Below the pieces are notes generated by a model that was not told the DNA's origin, made no database searches, and saw nothing but the letters and a program-made list of their open reading frames with translations. From contig JAFQEJ010000043.1 in NCBI GenBank assembly GCA_017399105.1, forward strand, positions 1-45,448: a stretch of DNA of 45,448 bases. The letters are read 5' to 3'. The translations under genes were made by a program, and so were the position numbers. The stretch comes from Clostridia bacterium. GTDB lineage: Bacteria > Bacillota > Clostridia > Oscillospirales > CAG-272. Below, piece after piece: positions 25,152-33,731 of the stretch (positions are counted from its first letter, which is position 1; each line of letters starts with the position of its first letter).

Positions 25152-25823
25152 TCAGCCTCTCTTTTTTCGGTAGGCTCCGAGAAGAGAGATCAGCCCCAGA
25201 TATTCGCTGACTTCGCCGCCGCTGCCGAGAATATAGCGATTGTGATTCATGAGAGCGGCACATCGCGCATGGATAGAGGCAGGACCGGTATGATTCAGAT
25301 AATCGGCTCCGATGCCGCCAAGGACTGTGATTCTGCCCTCTGCAGCTTCCAGCGCGTCTTCTGCATGTGCCTCCGCGAAACAGCCATCGGCATATTCGGC
25401 AAGGGCAGTACCGATATCACTGCTCATGCGGATAAAGGGCTTGTCCGATTGGCGGGGAAGCTTCCATGATGCGATTGCGCAGACATGATTTACGGGGGTA
25501 CTGAGCGCTGCGGCTTCTTTATCTTCGGTCATCACGACGAGGGCACTGCCTTCGGGCAGCAGATCAGATGCATAACGGAGCAAAGCTTCAATGATCTCGG
25601 GTGAATCATTTCGCACATCCAGTGCAATCACATCCGAGAGGGTACGCTCACGCAGGGAGACCAATGCGCTGATGCGGGATTCGGGCGTCTGCCACACCGT
25701 ATCGCCGCGCCGCCAGATGAGCTGCTCGGTGAAGCTTTGCGAGATGAAGGGCTCAAAGAGAGTGGGAGAAATGCTTCCCTTCCCTGTCAGAGCGTTGATA
25801 AAATTGTTGTAATCGCAGGTCAT
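25152..25823 (-). CDS. Short URO-D-like protein, function unknown
   Basis: Encodes 223 residues, far shorter than uroporphyrinogen decarboxylase or MtaA-type proteins (about 340-360). The C-terminal block TVLGGIGADYLNH...RYILGSGGEVSEY recalls the final barrel strands of the URO-D superfamily (GGI and ILGSG motifs), and the N-terminus NALTGKGSISPTLFEPFI fits its opening strand. Several central strands are missing. The start overlaps the birA stop by 4 nt (ATGA), showing translational coupling. Catalytic residues of heme synthesis cannot be identified. It may be a degraded corrinoid-methyltransferase relative; this is weak. Confidence 0.45.
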   Translation of the reverse strand: MTCDYNNFINALTGKGSISPTLFEPFISQSFTEQLIWRRGDTVWQTPESRISALVSLRERTLSDVIALDVRNDSPEIIEALLRYASDLLPEGSALVVMTEDKEAAALSTPVNHVCAIASWKLPRQSDKPFIRMSSDIGTALAEYADGCFAEAHAEDALEAAEGRITVLGGIGADYLNHTGPASIHARCAALMNHNRYILGSGGEVSEYLGLISLLGAYRKKRG

Positions 25824-26818
25824 GACTGCCCCACACGGATTGAAATTTCACCGGAATTCAGTGCTTCACGGGTGCTGTTATCATATTGTATGATCAGTGC
25901 GCCGTCCTCGTCAATTCCGATTGCACGGGCATTGTGAAGTACCCCTTCGCGCATAAAGGTGATCTCCTCACCGATCACGCAGGAAAGGGTACGGTATTTG
26001 CTGATCAGACGGTGTTTTCCGTCGGATGAGCAAAGCTCGTTCAGGTAGCCGTCGATACGGTTGAGAATCTCTGCGGCAAGGGCGGATTTTTTCACATCCG
26101 ATTCATCGCTGAAATCCTCTACAGCACAGGCGATATCGGCAAGCTCGGGCGGGAAGGCGGTACGGCGGACATTGATACCGATGCCGATCACAGCGGAACT
26201 GACGCTTCGCATCTCGGCATCGAGGGTGGCTTCGGTGAGGATACCGCAGAGCTTTTTGCCATTGCAGTAAATATCATTAACCCACTTGATACGGGCATCG
26301 ATGTCGAAGAGCACTCTCACTGCTTCGGCAGCAGCCACACCGGCAAGAACGGTGAGCATGGTCACGCAGTCAAAGGGAAGCCCATCCTCGGGTCTTACCA
26401 GAAGACTCATGTAGAGACCGCTTCCGGCAGGGGAAAAGAAGGATTTGCCCTGCCTGCCTCTGCCTGCGGTCTGGGATTCGGCAATCACAACCGTACGGTC
26501 TGCCGCTCCCTCCTGCGCCATGCGTTTGAGGGCGGTATTGGTGGAGTCGATTTCGCGGTATATACAGAGTGCTCGGTCGGGATTATATTTCAGCGCAGGG
26601 CGGAGGTTGCAGTCGTTGATGATATCGTTATCCTCACTCAGTCTGTAGCCGAGATTCTGGCGGCTTTCAATGCTGTAGCCATCTGCTCTGAGCTGATCGG
26701 CGGCTTTGCTGACGGCGGTTCGGGAAACGCCGAAGTCATCGGCGATATCCTGCCCCGACACAAAGCTTCCTCTGCGTGATTCCAGCAGAATCAGCAGCTT
26801 TTCTTTTACTTTACTCAT
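25820..26818 (-). CDS. birA: Bifunctional biotin--[acetyl-CoA-carboxylase] ligase / biotin repressor
   Basis: Encodes 332 residues. An N-terminal winged helix (about 1-60; SGQDIADDFGVSRTAVSKAA) precedes the biotin ligase domain with QTAGRGRQGKSFFSPAGSG (the biotinyl-AMP loop, near 115-133) and KWVNDIYCNGKKLCGILTE. A C-terminal SH3-like domain follows. It activates biotin and attaches it to carboxylase carrier proteins, and the HTH suggests repression of biotin genes. It lies 9 nt after the prephenate-dehydratase-like gene and overlaps the URO-D-like gene. Confidence 0.96.
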   Translation of the reverse strand: MSKVKEKLLILLESRRGSFVSGQDIADDFGVSRTAVSKAADQLRADGYSIESRQNLGYRLSEDNDIINDCNLRPALKYNPDRALCIYREIDSTNTALKRMAQEGAADRTVVIAESQTAGRGRQGKSFFSPAGSGLYMSLLVRPEDGLPFDCVTMLTVLAGVAAAEAVRVLFDIDARIKWVNDIYCNGKKLCGILTEATLDAEMRSVSSAVIGIGINVRRTAFPPELADIACAVEDFSDESDVKKSALAAEILNRIDGYLNELCSSDGKHRLISKYRTLSCVIGEEITFMREGVLHNARAIGIDEDGALIIQYDNSTREALNSGEISIRVGQS

Positions 26819-26827
26819 GTCTGTAAC

Positions 26828-27676
26828 CTATTTCAAAGCTTTGAAAACACCAAGGGGTGTATAGCGGGGATACTCCAATGACATATAGCAGAGCAGTCCG
26901 CCAAAATCACGAATATCACCCAAAAAGCGGAAATCCCAAACGGGTGTGCCATCCTCGGAGCTGCCGGGCATGCGTTCCGCCATGAGAATCTCCAGGCTGT
27001 TTGCAGATGCGGCATCCATGATTCCTGCGGCATCGGAGGCGGAATTCAGCGCCGCGCTGAGGGAAAGACAGGCTTCGCCATTCATGGGGGCAAGAATTTC
27101 GCGGGTCAGCAGGGCAAATTCGCTCTCGCCATCGCCGCTCTGTACTAGGCAGGTCATGACGATGCGCAGATCATAGCGGTCGATCATGGCACGCAGGCGG
27201 TGAAGTGTTCCCTCGCTGTCATTGGCGATGGGAAGAATACAGTAGTCGCAGAGTCCGTCGTAGACTTCCTCGCAGACGGCGGTGAAGTCGCCCGGATAGG
27301 TAACGGCGGCATCCATTGTCCCGCTGAAGATACGGTAGGCTTCATGGGCAGCAGCACCCGGAAAATAGGCGATTCTGCCCCCGGGCAAAGGTGCTGTTTC
27401 AAAGGGCAGCTCATCGGCAAGCTGCGCAAGGAAGCGTGCAAAGGTGACACGGTCATCCCGCCTGGGAAGAATGGCGCGGATATGATCGAGGTAGAAGCGG
27501 CGTGTGAGGTCGCCGAGATAGAAGGGCGAGGTCTCCTCAGACTCCCGGACAGCATCGGCAAGCGAGCGGGCGGCATCCCGAAGATAGCATGTGCGGATTT
27601 TTTCGGTTCCGTGTGCATCAAGGGCGCGCAGATTTACTGATGTAATTTCAATCTCTCGTGCGAGGATATCCTCCAT
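26828..27676 (-). CDS. Prephenate-dehydratase-like protein, probably not catalytic
   Basis: Encodes 282 residues. The middle (about 95-180) resembles the prephenate dehydratase domain: RIAYFPGAAAHEAYRIF at its start and DYCILPIANDSEGTLHRL, matching the PIENSxEG block of PheA. The conserved TRF catalytic motif of PheA is not seen; the corresponding region reads EFALLTREI. The N-terminal part (about 1-90) is helical, and the C-terminus has a fold-like ACT region (FRFLGDIRDFGGLLCYM). The true function is unknown. It is the first gene of the birA operon, behind a good promoter. Confidence 0.5.
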   Translation of the reverse strand: MEDILAREIEITSVNLRALDAHGTEKIRTCYLRDAARSLADAVRESEETSPFYLGDLTRRFYLDHIRAILPRRDDRVTFARFLAQLADELPFETAPLPGGRIAYFPGAAAHEAYRIFSGTMDAAVTYPGDFTAVCEEVYDGLCDYCILPIANDSEGTLHRLRAMIDRYDLRIVMTCLVQSGDGESEFALLTREILAPMNGEACLSLSAALNSASDAAGIMDAASANSLEILMAERMPGSSEDGTPVWDFRFLGDIRDFGGLLCYMSLEYPRYTPLGVFKALK

Positions 27677-27708
27677 ACGCTTCCCTCCGATCCTTGTACA
27701 GTTATTGA

Positions 27709-27738
27709 TATTATATCACTTTTTCTATGAACGGGCAA
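27709..27738 (-). promoter_or_regulatory. Promoter of the birA-pgm operon
   Basis: On the minus strand TTGCCC (27733-27738), an 18-bp spacer and TATAAT (27709-27714), about 33 nt before the first start codon. Confidence 0.72.
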
Positions 27739-28048
27739 GGGTATTGACCTAAAATCTTCGAAGTGAGACTATTTTTCTATTCTCTGCCACAGCAAAGCTG
27801 CCCGGTGGGACAAAATAATTTATTCATTAAATTTCATAAAGTTTTTTTCGCATCTTCATACAGCCGTCACATTAAAGCTTTACAATATTTTCTGTCAGCT
27901 GAAAGAGGCTGAGCGGGGTATACTGAATCTTACGGTAAGATTCAAAAAACGCTGCATTGTTCATCATACTGCCGTCACAGTTATGGGGTATGATATAGAC
28001 ACAACGAAAACAATTCACTCACATAGAATCATACAGGAGGTAATTTCA
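27739..28048 (+). promoter_or_regulatory. htrA upstream region with a perfect inverted repeat
   Basis: This 310-bp gap holds no gene. It contains a perfect 9-bp-arm inverted repeat (TGAATCTTA, 3-nt centre, TAAGATTCA) at 27924-27944, directly overlapping a TATACT (27919-27924) that could be a -10 box. GCCGTCACA occurs twice (27863 and 27971 regions). No consensus -35 was found, which fits a regulated stress promoter. The operator role is inferred. Confidence 0.4.
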
Positions 28049-29449
28049 ATGCTTGAAAACGAGAATAAGAACAATCAGCCCGAAAATCAGGGCACAAATC
28101 AAATAGGCAACAACTACACCTGCGAGCCGGATAAGATCATTCAGACACCGGTTGTACTCCGCACTGTGATCAATCCTTACGACAGACTGAACAGCGGCGG
28201 CTCTGCTCCCGAGAATGAGGGAAACGGCAAAAAGAAAAAGAAAAACAAAAAACGCTCCTCTGCGGGCGTGATTGCACTGACCGTATGCTTCTGCATCATA
28301 CTCTCCTCTGTATTCGGCATCGGCGGCGGATATCTGACAGCGCGCTATCTGCTGGAGGATGCCAAGGCTGAGTTGGAGAACAGTCAGCCCGAGACGCAGA
28401 TACCCGATAATGTCAATATCTCATCCGAGGGCAGTGACAAGCTGGGTTATCAGAGTGTAATCACAACGGCAAACAACGGTCAGAATTATGATTCGTCTGC
28501 ATCTGCCATCACCAATGTGGTCAATGCCACTAAGGAAGCGGTAGTTGAGATCACCACCGAGGTTATGTCCACCAGCTCCTTCATCGGTCAGTATGTCACC
28601 GAGGGTGCGGGAAGCGGCGTTATTCTCACCTCGGACGGTTATATGATTACCAACAATCACGTTATTGACGGTGCGACAAACATTACTGTCCGTCTCCACG
28701 ACGGCACCGAATATCCCGCAGTCCTGATCGGCACCGACGCGCAGACCGACATCGCGGTCATCAAGGTAGAGGCTGCCGGTCTTACAGCGGCTGTCCTCGG
28801 TGACTCCGACAAGCTGCAGGTGGGTGAGCCTACCGTTGTCATCGGCAACCCGCTGGGCAGTCTGGGCGGAACGGTTACAAACGGCATCATCTCGGCGCTC
28901 AACCGCACCATTACCATTGACGGTCAGGATATGACCGTGCTTCAGACAAATGCGGCGGTCAACCCCGGCAACTCGGGCGGCGGCATGTTCAACATCAACG
29001 GCGAGCTCATCGGTATCATCAACGCCAAGTCCTCGGGCGACGCTGTTGAGGGTCTGGGCTTCGCTATTCCGATCAACATCGCAAAGGATATCGCGGATCA
29101 GCTCATCAACTACGGCTATATCAAGGGCAGACCTCAGCTTGGCATCAGCGTGGCAACCATTGAATCTGCAAACGATTACTGGACCTATCGCTCCACAGAG
29201 CTTGCGCCCTATATCACCGACTACGGTGTATATATCATTGAATGGAAGAACGGTGACTTCCAGTTCGGCGACAGAGTAATCGGCTTCAACGGCAAGACGG
29301 TTTCGGCCTTTGCTGACATCAAGGCAGAGCTTGCCAACTATGCGGTCGGTGACACGGTTATCATCACCGTCTCGAGAAGCAACCGCATCACCGAGGTTGA
29401 GGTTGTGCTCACCGAATATGTGCCTCAGGCCACCGAAAGTGCTGAGTAA
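28049..29449 (+). CDS. HtrA-type membrane-anchored serine protease
   Basis: Encodes 466 residues. A charged cytosolic N-terminus (Lys-rich at 60-69) is followed by one membrane helix (about 72-95) and an extracytoplasmic S1C protease domain with His204 in NNHVI, Asp234 in QTDIAVIKV and Ser309 in NPGNSGGG. A single PDZ-like domain (about 365-460) follows. HtrA proteases degrade or refold misfolded exported proteins. The start at 28049 has AGGAGGT at 7 nt; a longer frame from 27983 lacks a site. It precedes a two-component system and htpG, suggesting a joint envelope-stress block. Confidence 0.93.
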   Translation: MLENENKNNQPENQGTNQIGNNYTCEPDKIIQTPVVLRTVINPYDRLNSGGSAPENEGNGKKKKKNKKRSSAGVIALTVCFCIILSSVFGIGGGYLTARYLLEDAKAELENSQPETQIPDNVNISSEGSDKLGYQSVITTANNGQNYDSSASAITNVVNATKEAVVEITTEVMSTSSFIGQYVTEGAGSGVILTSDGYMITNNHVIDGATNITVRLHDGTEYPAVLIGTDAQTDIAVIKVEAAGLTAAVLGDSDKLQVGEPTVVIGNPLGSLGGTVTNGIISALNRTITIDGQDMTVLQTNAAVNPGNSGGGMFNINGELIGIINAKSSGDAVEGLGFAIPINIAKDIADQLINYGYIKGRPQLGISVATIESANDYWTYRSTELAPYITDYGVYIIEWKNGDFQFGDRVIGFNGKTVSAFADIKAELANYAVGDTVIITVSRSNRITEVEVVLTEYVPQATESAE

Positions 29450-29452
29450 CTA

Positions 29453-29481
29453 TTGAAAAAAAGCTGAAAATCATGTATACT
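29453..29481 (+). promoter_or_regulatory. Promoter of the two-component system
   Basis: TTGAAA (29453-29458), a 17-bp spacer and TATACT (29476-29481), just after the htrA stop. The transcript leader could form a 9-bp hairpin (29484-29510). Confidence 0.72.
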
Positions 29482-29483
29482 GT

Positions 29484-29510
29484 AAGGGACGGGATGTGCT
29501 TCCGTCCTTT
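29484..29510 (+). other. Hairpin in the response-regulator leader
   Basis: AAGGGACGG pairs with CCGTCCTTT (one G-T) around a 9-nt loop. It begins right after the -10 box, so it is at the 5' end of the transcript and might stabilise it or end htrA readthrough. No T-tract follows. Confidence 0.4.
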
Positions 29511-29535
29511 ACTTATCGATAACAGGAGGAGCCCC

Positions 29536-30213
29536 ATGTACAATATTCTTGTGGTGGATGACGAGGAAAAAATTCGTCTTCTCATCCGAAAATACGCCGA
29601 ATTTGAAGGACACGCGGTCACCGAAGCCGCAGACGGCATGGAAGCGGTGCAGCTGACAAGGAAAAAGACCTTTGACTGCATCATCATGGACATTATGATG
29701 CCCGAGCTTGACGGATTTTCCGCCTGCCGGGAAATCCGCAAGAACTCAAATGTGCCGATCATTATGCTCTCAGCCCGCGGAGAAGAATATGACAAAATCA
29801 GCGGCTTTGAGCTGGGAATTGACGATTATGTGGTCAAGCCCTTCTCTCCCAAGGAGCTAATGCTCCGCATTGCTGCGGTGATGAAGCGGGTATCGCCCGA
29901 AAATCAAATGCAGAAGAATGAAATTGTCAAAATCGAGGGGTTGTGTGCGGACTTTACTGCGCGCACCGTGACCATCGACGGAAAAAAGATCGACATGTCC
30001 CCCAAGGAATACGATCTCTTCTTCTATATGCTCCGCAACCGCAATATTGCTCTGACCCGTGAAAAGCTGATCACCGAGGTCTGGGGCTATGACTTCTACG
30101 GCGATGACCGCACCCTCGACACGCACATCAAGCTGCTGCGTAAGAGCCTCGGTCCGTACAGCCGGCTGATTGTGACACTGAGAGGCGTGGGATACCGTTT
30201 TGAAGCAGAATAA
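29536..30213 (+). CDS. OmpR/PhoB-family response regulator
   Basis: Encodes 225 residues. The receiver domain has the acidic pair DD (8-9), the phosphoacceptor Asp52 in MDIMMPELDG, Ser in IIMLSARG and Lys in VVKPFSP. The C-terminal winged helix (about 130-225) has DMSPKEYDLFFYMLRN, LDTHIKLLRKSLG and RGVGYRFE. The start at 29536 has AGGAGG at 7 nt. It is coupled to the kinase, whose start lies inside its 3' end. Confidence 0.95.
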   Translation: MYNILVVDDEEKIRLLIRKYAEFEGHAVTEAADGMEAVQLTRKKTFDCIIMDIMMPELDGFSACREIRKNSNVPIIMLSARGEEYDKISGFELGIDDYVVKPFSPKELMLRIAAVMKRVSPENQMQKNEIVKIEGLCADFTARTVTIDGKKIDMSPKEYDLFFYMLRNRNIALTREKLITEVWGYDFYGDDRTLDTHIKLLRKSLGPYSRLIVTLRGVGYRFEAE

Positions 30214-31750
30214 TAACCGCGAAAGAACATTCAAACTGAAGCCGCCGAGTATCAAGTGGAAGCTGAGCTTTTATATGCTCGGCTTTTCGGCATTGATTCT
30301 GGTGGTGCTGTGGCTCTTTCAGATTGTGCTGCTGCCCAATATATACAAGTTCATTATGATGAACGAGATTAAGGATGCCTCCTATACGCTCGCCGAAGCT
30401 GCCGACAGCGAAGATATTGATGCAATTGCCAAGGGGCTGCATGAAGAGGGGCGCTACTGCATCTCCATGCTCTATTTTGACGGGCGGGACATGATATTTT
30501 ATCACGCGCAGGATAACTGTGCCATTCACAGCTCGGAGCCGCGCACCGAAATTACGCTGCTGAACAAGCTCTATCAGAATGCCAAGCTGAACAACGGCGA
30601 GATTGTCTACAGATTCAATCAGGATGCTTTCTGGGCATTTCTTGAGCAGATCACCAGCAGCAATCTGAAGGATTTCTTCGGAAGCGGAAATGCTGCCAAG
30701 GCCGGTGAGGATGAGAGCATCATCTACACGGTGGTTACGCCCACCGTTTCGGGAGAGGATGTCATGGTGGTGGTAAACTCTCTGATCTCGCCGGTGGATG
30801 CTACAGTGAACACGCTGAGCACCATTTTCTTCTTCATTGCCGGCGTGATTGTCATTCTGGCGCTGCTGCTGTCGCTGATTATCTCGCGGCGCATTTCGAA
30901 GCCGATCATTGAGATCAGCAACAGTGCAAAAATTCTCGCGGAGGGACGTTATGATGTCAACTTCCGCGGACGGGGCTACCGGGAGGCAGGCGAGCTTGCC
31001 GACACGCTGAATTATGCCGCCGAAGAGCTGTCCAAGGTGGACAATCTGAAAACAGAGCTGATTGCAAACATTTCACACGATCTGCGCACACCGCTTACCA
31101 TGATCAGCGGGTACAGCGAGATCATGCGAGATCTTCCGGGGGAGAACACCCCTGAAAACTGTCAGATTATCATTGATGAAGCCAAGCGACTGACATCGCT
31201 TGTCAACGATGTGCTGGATATTTCCAAGCTGCAGTCGGGCACACAGGAAATGAACATGGAGCCACTCTGCATCACCGAGGCAGTGGAGGCTGCGATGGAG
31301 CGTTACGCAAAGCTTCGTGAGGTAGACGGCTATGTGATCACCTTCGCAGCAGATCGGAAAGCCACCGTGATGGCTGATCGGACACGGATTATGCAGGTGG
31401 TTTACAATCTGGTCAACAACGCAGTCACCTACACGGGAGCCGACAAAACGGTGCGCATTATCCAGAGCTGTGAGGACGGCAAGGTTCGCATTTCGGTCAC
31501 CGACAGCGGCGAGGGCATTGAGGCTGACAAGCTGGCGCTGATCTGGGATCGTTATTACAAGGTAGACAAGGTTCACAAGCGAGCAGCTATGGGAACAGGA
31601 CTTGGATTATCGATTGTCAGAAGCATCACGCATCTGCACGGCGGAAGCTGCGGCGTGGAGAGCACGCTTGGTGTCGGTTCGACCTTCTGGTTTGAACTTG
31701 ATGAATATATCCCCGAAATCGGAGACGGAAATTCCGAAACTGTGGAATAA
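30200..31750 (+). CDS. HAMP-containing sensor histidine kinase
   Basis: Encodes 516 residues. Two membrane helices (about 22-46 and 207-229) flank an extracytoplasmic sensor of about 160 residues; a HAMP region follows (230-280), then HisKA with the phosphoacceptor His293 in ANISHDLRTPLTM, and an HATPase domain with NLVNNAVTY, DSGEGI and GTGLGLSIVRSI. It presumably phosphorylates the preceding regulator. The start is a TTG at 30200 overlapping the regulator by 14 nt; no better start was seen, so the exact N-terminus is uncertain. With htrA upstream and htpG downstream, the signal may be envelope protein stress (inferred). Confidence 0.93.
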   Translation: MKQNNNRERTFKLKPPSIKWKLSFYMLGFSALILVVLWLFQIVLLPNIYKFIMMNEIKDASYTLAEAADSEDIDAIAKGLHEEGRYCISMLYFDGRDMIFYHAQDNCAIHSSEPRTEITLLNKLYQNAKLNNGEIVYRFNQDAFWAFLEQITSSNLKDFFGSGNAAKAGEDESIIYTVVTPTVSGEDVMVVVNSLISPVDATVNTLSTIFFFIAGVIVILALLLSLIISRRISKPIIEISNSAKILAEGRYDVNFRGRGYREAGELADTLNYAAEELSKVDNLKTELIANISHDLRTPLTMISGYSEIMRDLPGENTPENCQIIIDEAKRLTSLVNDVLDISKLQSGTQEMNMEPLCITEAVEAAMERYAKLREVDGYVITFAADRKATVMADRTRIMQVVYNLVNNAVTYTGADKTVRIIQSCEDGKVRISVTDSGEGIEADKLALIWDRYYKVDKVHKRAAMGTGLGLSIVRSITHLHGGSCGVESTLGVGSTFWFELDEYIPEIGDGNSETVE

Positions 31751-31766
31751 TTTTAACAGGTTTTAC

Positions 31767-31795
31767 TTGAACTTACAGCAATTCTTTTATATAAT
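31767..31795 (+). promoter_or_regulatory. Promoter of htpG
   Basis: TTGAAC (31767-31772), a 17-bp spacer and TATAAT (31790-31795), about 35 nt upstream of the start codon. No CIRCE element is visible. Confidence 0.8.
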
Positions 31796-31830
31796 AATAT
31801 GGTATTGATTTTAAACATTGAGGTGTTACT

Positions 31831-33717
31831 ATGAACGAAAACGTAAAAGAAACCGGCGGTATCTCGGTTGAAATCGAGCATATATTCCCGGTTATTAAAA
31901 AATGGCTCTACTCCGACAAGGAAATTTTCCTTCGTGAAATTGTATCCAATGCCTGCGACGCGGTGACAAAGCTAAAGAGACTGACTTCGCTCGGTCAGGT
32001 ACACGGTATCGAGGACAACTACCGCATCACCGTCAAGGCTGACAAGGATGCAAAAACTCTCACCGTATCCGACAACGGTATCGGTATGACCGAGGAGGAG
32101 GTACGCAAGTACATCTGCCAGATCGCCCTCTCGGGTGCGCTGGATTTCATTGAGAAGTATGAGGGCGAGGATGCTTCCAAGAACGGCATCATCGGTCACT
32201 TCGGTCTGGGCTTCTACTCTGCCTTTATGGTCAGCGACACGGTTGAGGTGATCACACGCTCCTACACCGATGCACCTGCTGTCAGATGGGTTTGCTCGGA
32301 TGCCGGTCAGTATGAAATTTTCGAGGCTGAGCGAGATGAGCGCGGCACCGACATCATCATGCACATCAATGCTGAGGGTGAGGAATATCTCGACGAGTTC
32401 AAGCTCCGCGAAATGCTTGAAAAATACTGCTCCTTCATGCCGGTTGAGATTTATCTTGAGTGCGAGAAGGAAGAGGACGAGGAACATCATGACCACGAGG
32501 ATGGCTGTGACTGCGAGGAGTGCAAGCATGAAGCGGAAGCTCCCAAGCCGGTCAATGACACCAATCCTCTCTGGCTGAAAAATCTCTCCGACTGCACAGA
32601 GGAGGAATACATCTCCTTCTACCGCAAAGTCTTCCATGACTGGCGCGAACCGCTCTTCTATATTCACATCAACGCCGACTATCCGCTGAACTTCAAGGGA
32701 ATTCTCTATTTCCCCAAGCTCAATCACGAGTATGACAGTCTGGAGGGTCAGGTCAAGCTCTATTACAATCAGGTATTTGTCGCCGACAACATCAAAGAAG
32801 TTATTCCCGAATACCTGCTTATGCTCAAGGGTGTGCTTGACTGCCCCGAGCTTCCGCTGAATGTATCGCGCAGCTATCTGCAGAACAGCGGCTATGTTGC
32901 CAAGATTTCGGCTCATATTACCAAGAAGGTTGCCGACAAGCTGAACGGCATGTTCAACAACGATCGCGAGGCATTTGAGAAGCTGTGGGAGGACATCAAG
33001 GTCTTCGCCGAATATGCCTGCCTGCGCGACAAGAAATTCTATGACCGCACCAAGGGAAGCATTCTCTTCAAGCTCACCGATGACCGTCATGTGACCCTTG
33101 ACGAGTATCTGGAGGCTGCCAAGGAAAAGCATGAGAATGTGATCTACTACGCCAACGACAAGGTAGCTCAGGCGCAGTACGCGGCGATGTTTGAATCTGC
33201 CGGCATTGAGGTTATGCTCCTTGACCGCATGCTGGACAATCAGTTCATCAGCATGCTGGAGGCTGACCGCAGCGTGAAGTTCAAGCGCATTGACTCTGAT
33301 GTAGCAGAGGCACTGAAGGGTGACGGCGAGGTTTGGGAATCGGCTTCGCTTTCCGAGCTCTTCAAGAAGGTTTCGGGCAATGAAAAGCTCACTGTCAAGT
33401 TTGAGCTGCTGAAGGACGCAAGTGTCCCTGCAATGCTCAATGTGTCCGAAGAAACCCGCCGCATGGAGGACATGATGAAAATGTACCGTATGGATCGCGG
33501 TGACATGCCCGACATGCCCACCGAGGCGACGCTGGTGCTCAACTCGGCAAGCTCGCTGATCCGCCGTCTTGCTGACGCAGGGGAGGAATCGGCTGAGCCT
33601 ATTGTCCGTCAGATCTGGACGCTTGCTCTGCTCTCCCAGAGACAGCTCACCGCAGAGGAGCTTCGCGGCTTCCTTGCACAGAGCTACGAGCTGCTGGAAA
33701 AAAAGGTTGAGCTTTAA
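31831..33717 (+). CDS. htpG: Hsp90-family chaperone HtpG with Cys/His-rich insert
   Basis: Encodes 628 residues. The N-terminal ATPase domain has EIVSNACDA (37-45), DNGIGM (81-86) and GHFGLGFYSAFMV (122-134). Middle and C-terminal domains follow at usual length. Between them lies an unusual charged segment (about 211-239) with C211, H219, H220, H222, C226, C228, C231 and H233, like a metal-binding loop. In most bacterial HtpG this linker is short. GAGGTG-type ribosome site precedes the ATG. The structured repeat copy 3 lies just downstream. Confidence 0.95.
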   Translation: MNENVKETGGISVEIEHIFPVIKKWLYSDKEIFLREIVSNACDAVTKLKRLTSLGQVHGIEDNYRITVKADKDAKTLTVSDNGIGMTEEEVRKYICQIALSGALDFIEKYEGEDASKNGIIGHFGLGFYSAFMVSDTVEVITRSYTDAPAVRWVCSDAGQYEIFEAERDERGTDIIMHINAEGEEYLDEFKLREMLEKYCSFMPVEIYLECEKEEDEEHHDHEDGCDCEECKHEAEAPKPVNDTNPLWLKNLSDCTEEEYISFYRKVFHDWREPLFYIHINADYPLNFKGILYFPKLNHEYDSLEGQVKLYYNQVFVADNIKEVIPEYLLMLKGVLDCPELPLNVSRSYLQNSGYVAKISAHITKKVADKLNGMFNNDREAFEKLWEDIKVFAEYACLRDKKFYDRTKGSILFKLTDDRHVTLDEYLEAAKEKHENVIYYANDKVAQAQYAAMFESAGIEVMLLDRMLDNQFISMLEADRSVKFKRIDSDVAEALKGDGEVWESASLSELFKKVSGNEKLTVKFELLKDASVPAMLNVSEETRRMEDMMKMYRMDRGDMPDMPTEATLVLNSASSLIRRLADAGEESAEPIVRQIWTLALLSQRQLTAEELRGFLAQSYELLEKKVEL

Positions 33718-33731
33718 TCAGAATGAAAAAA

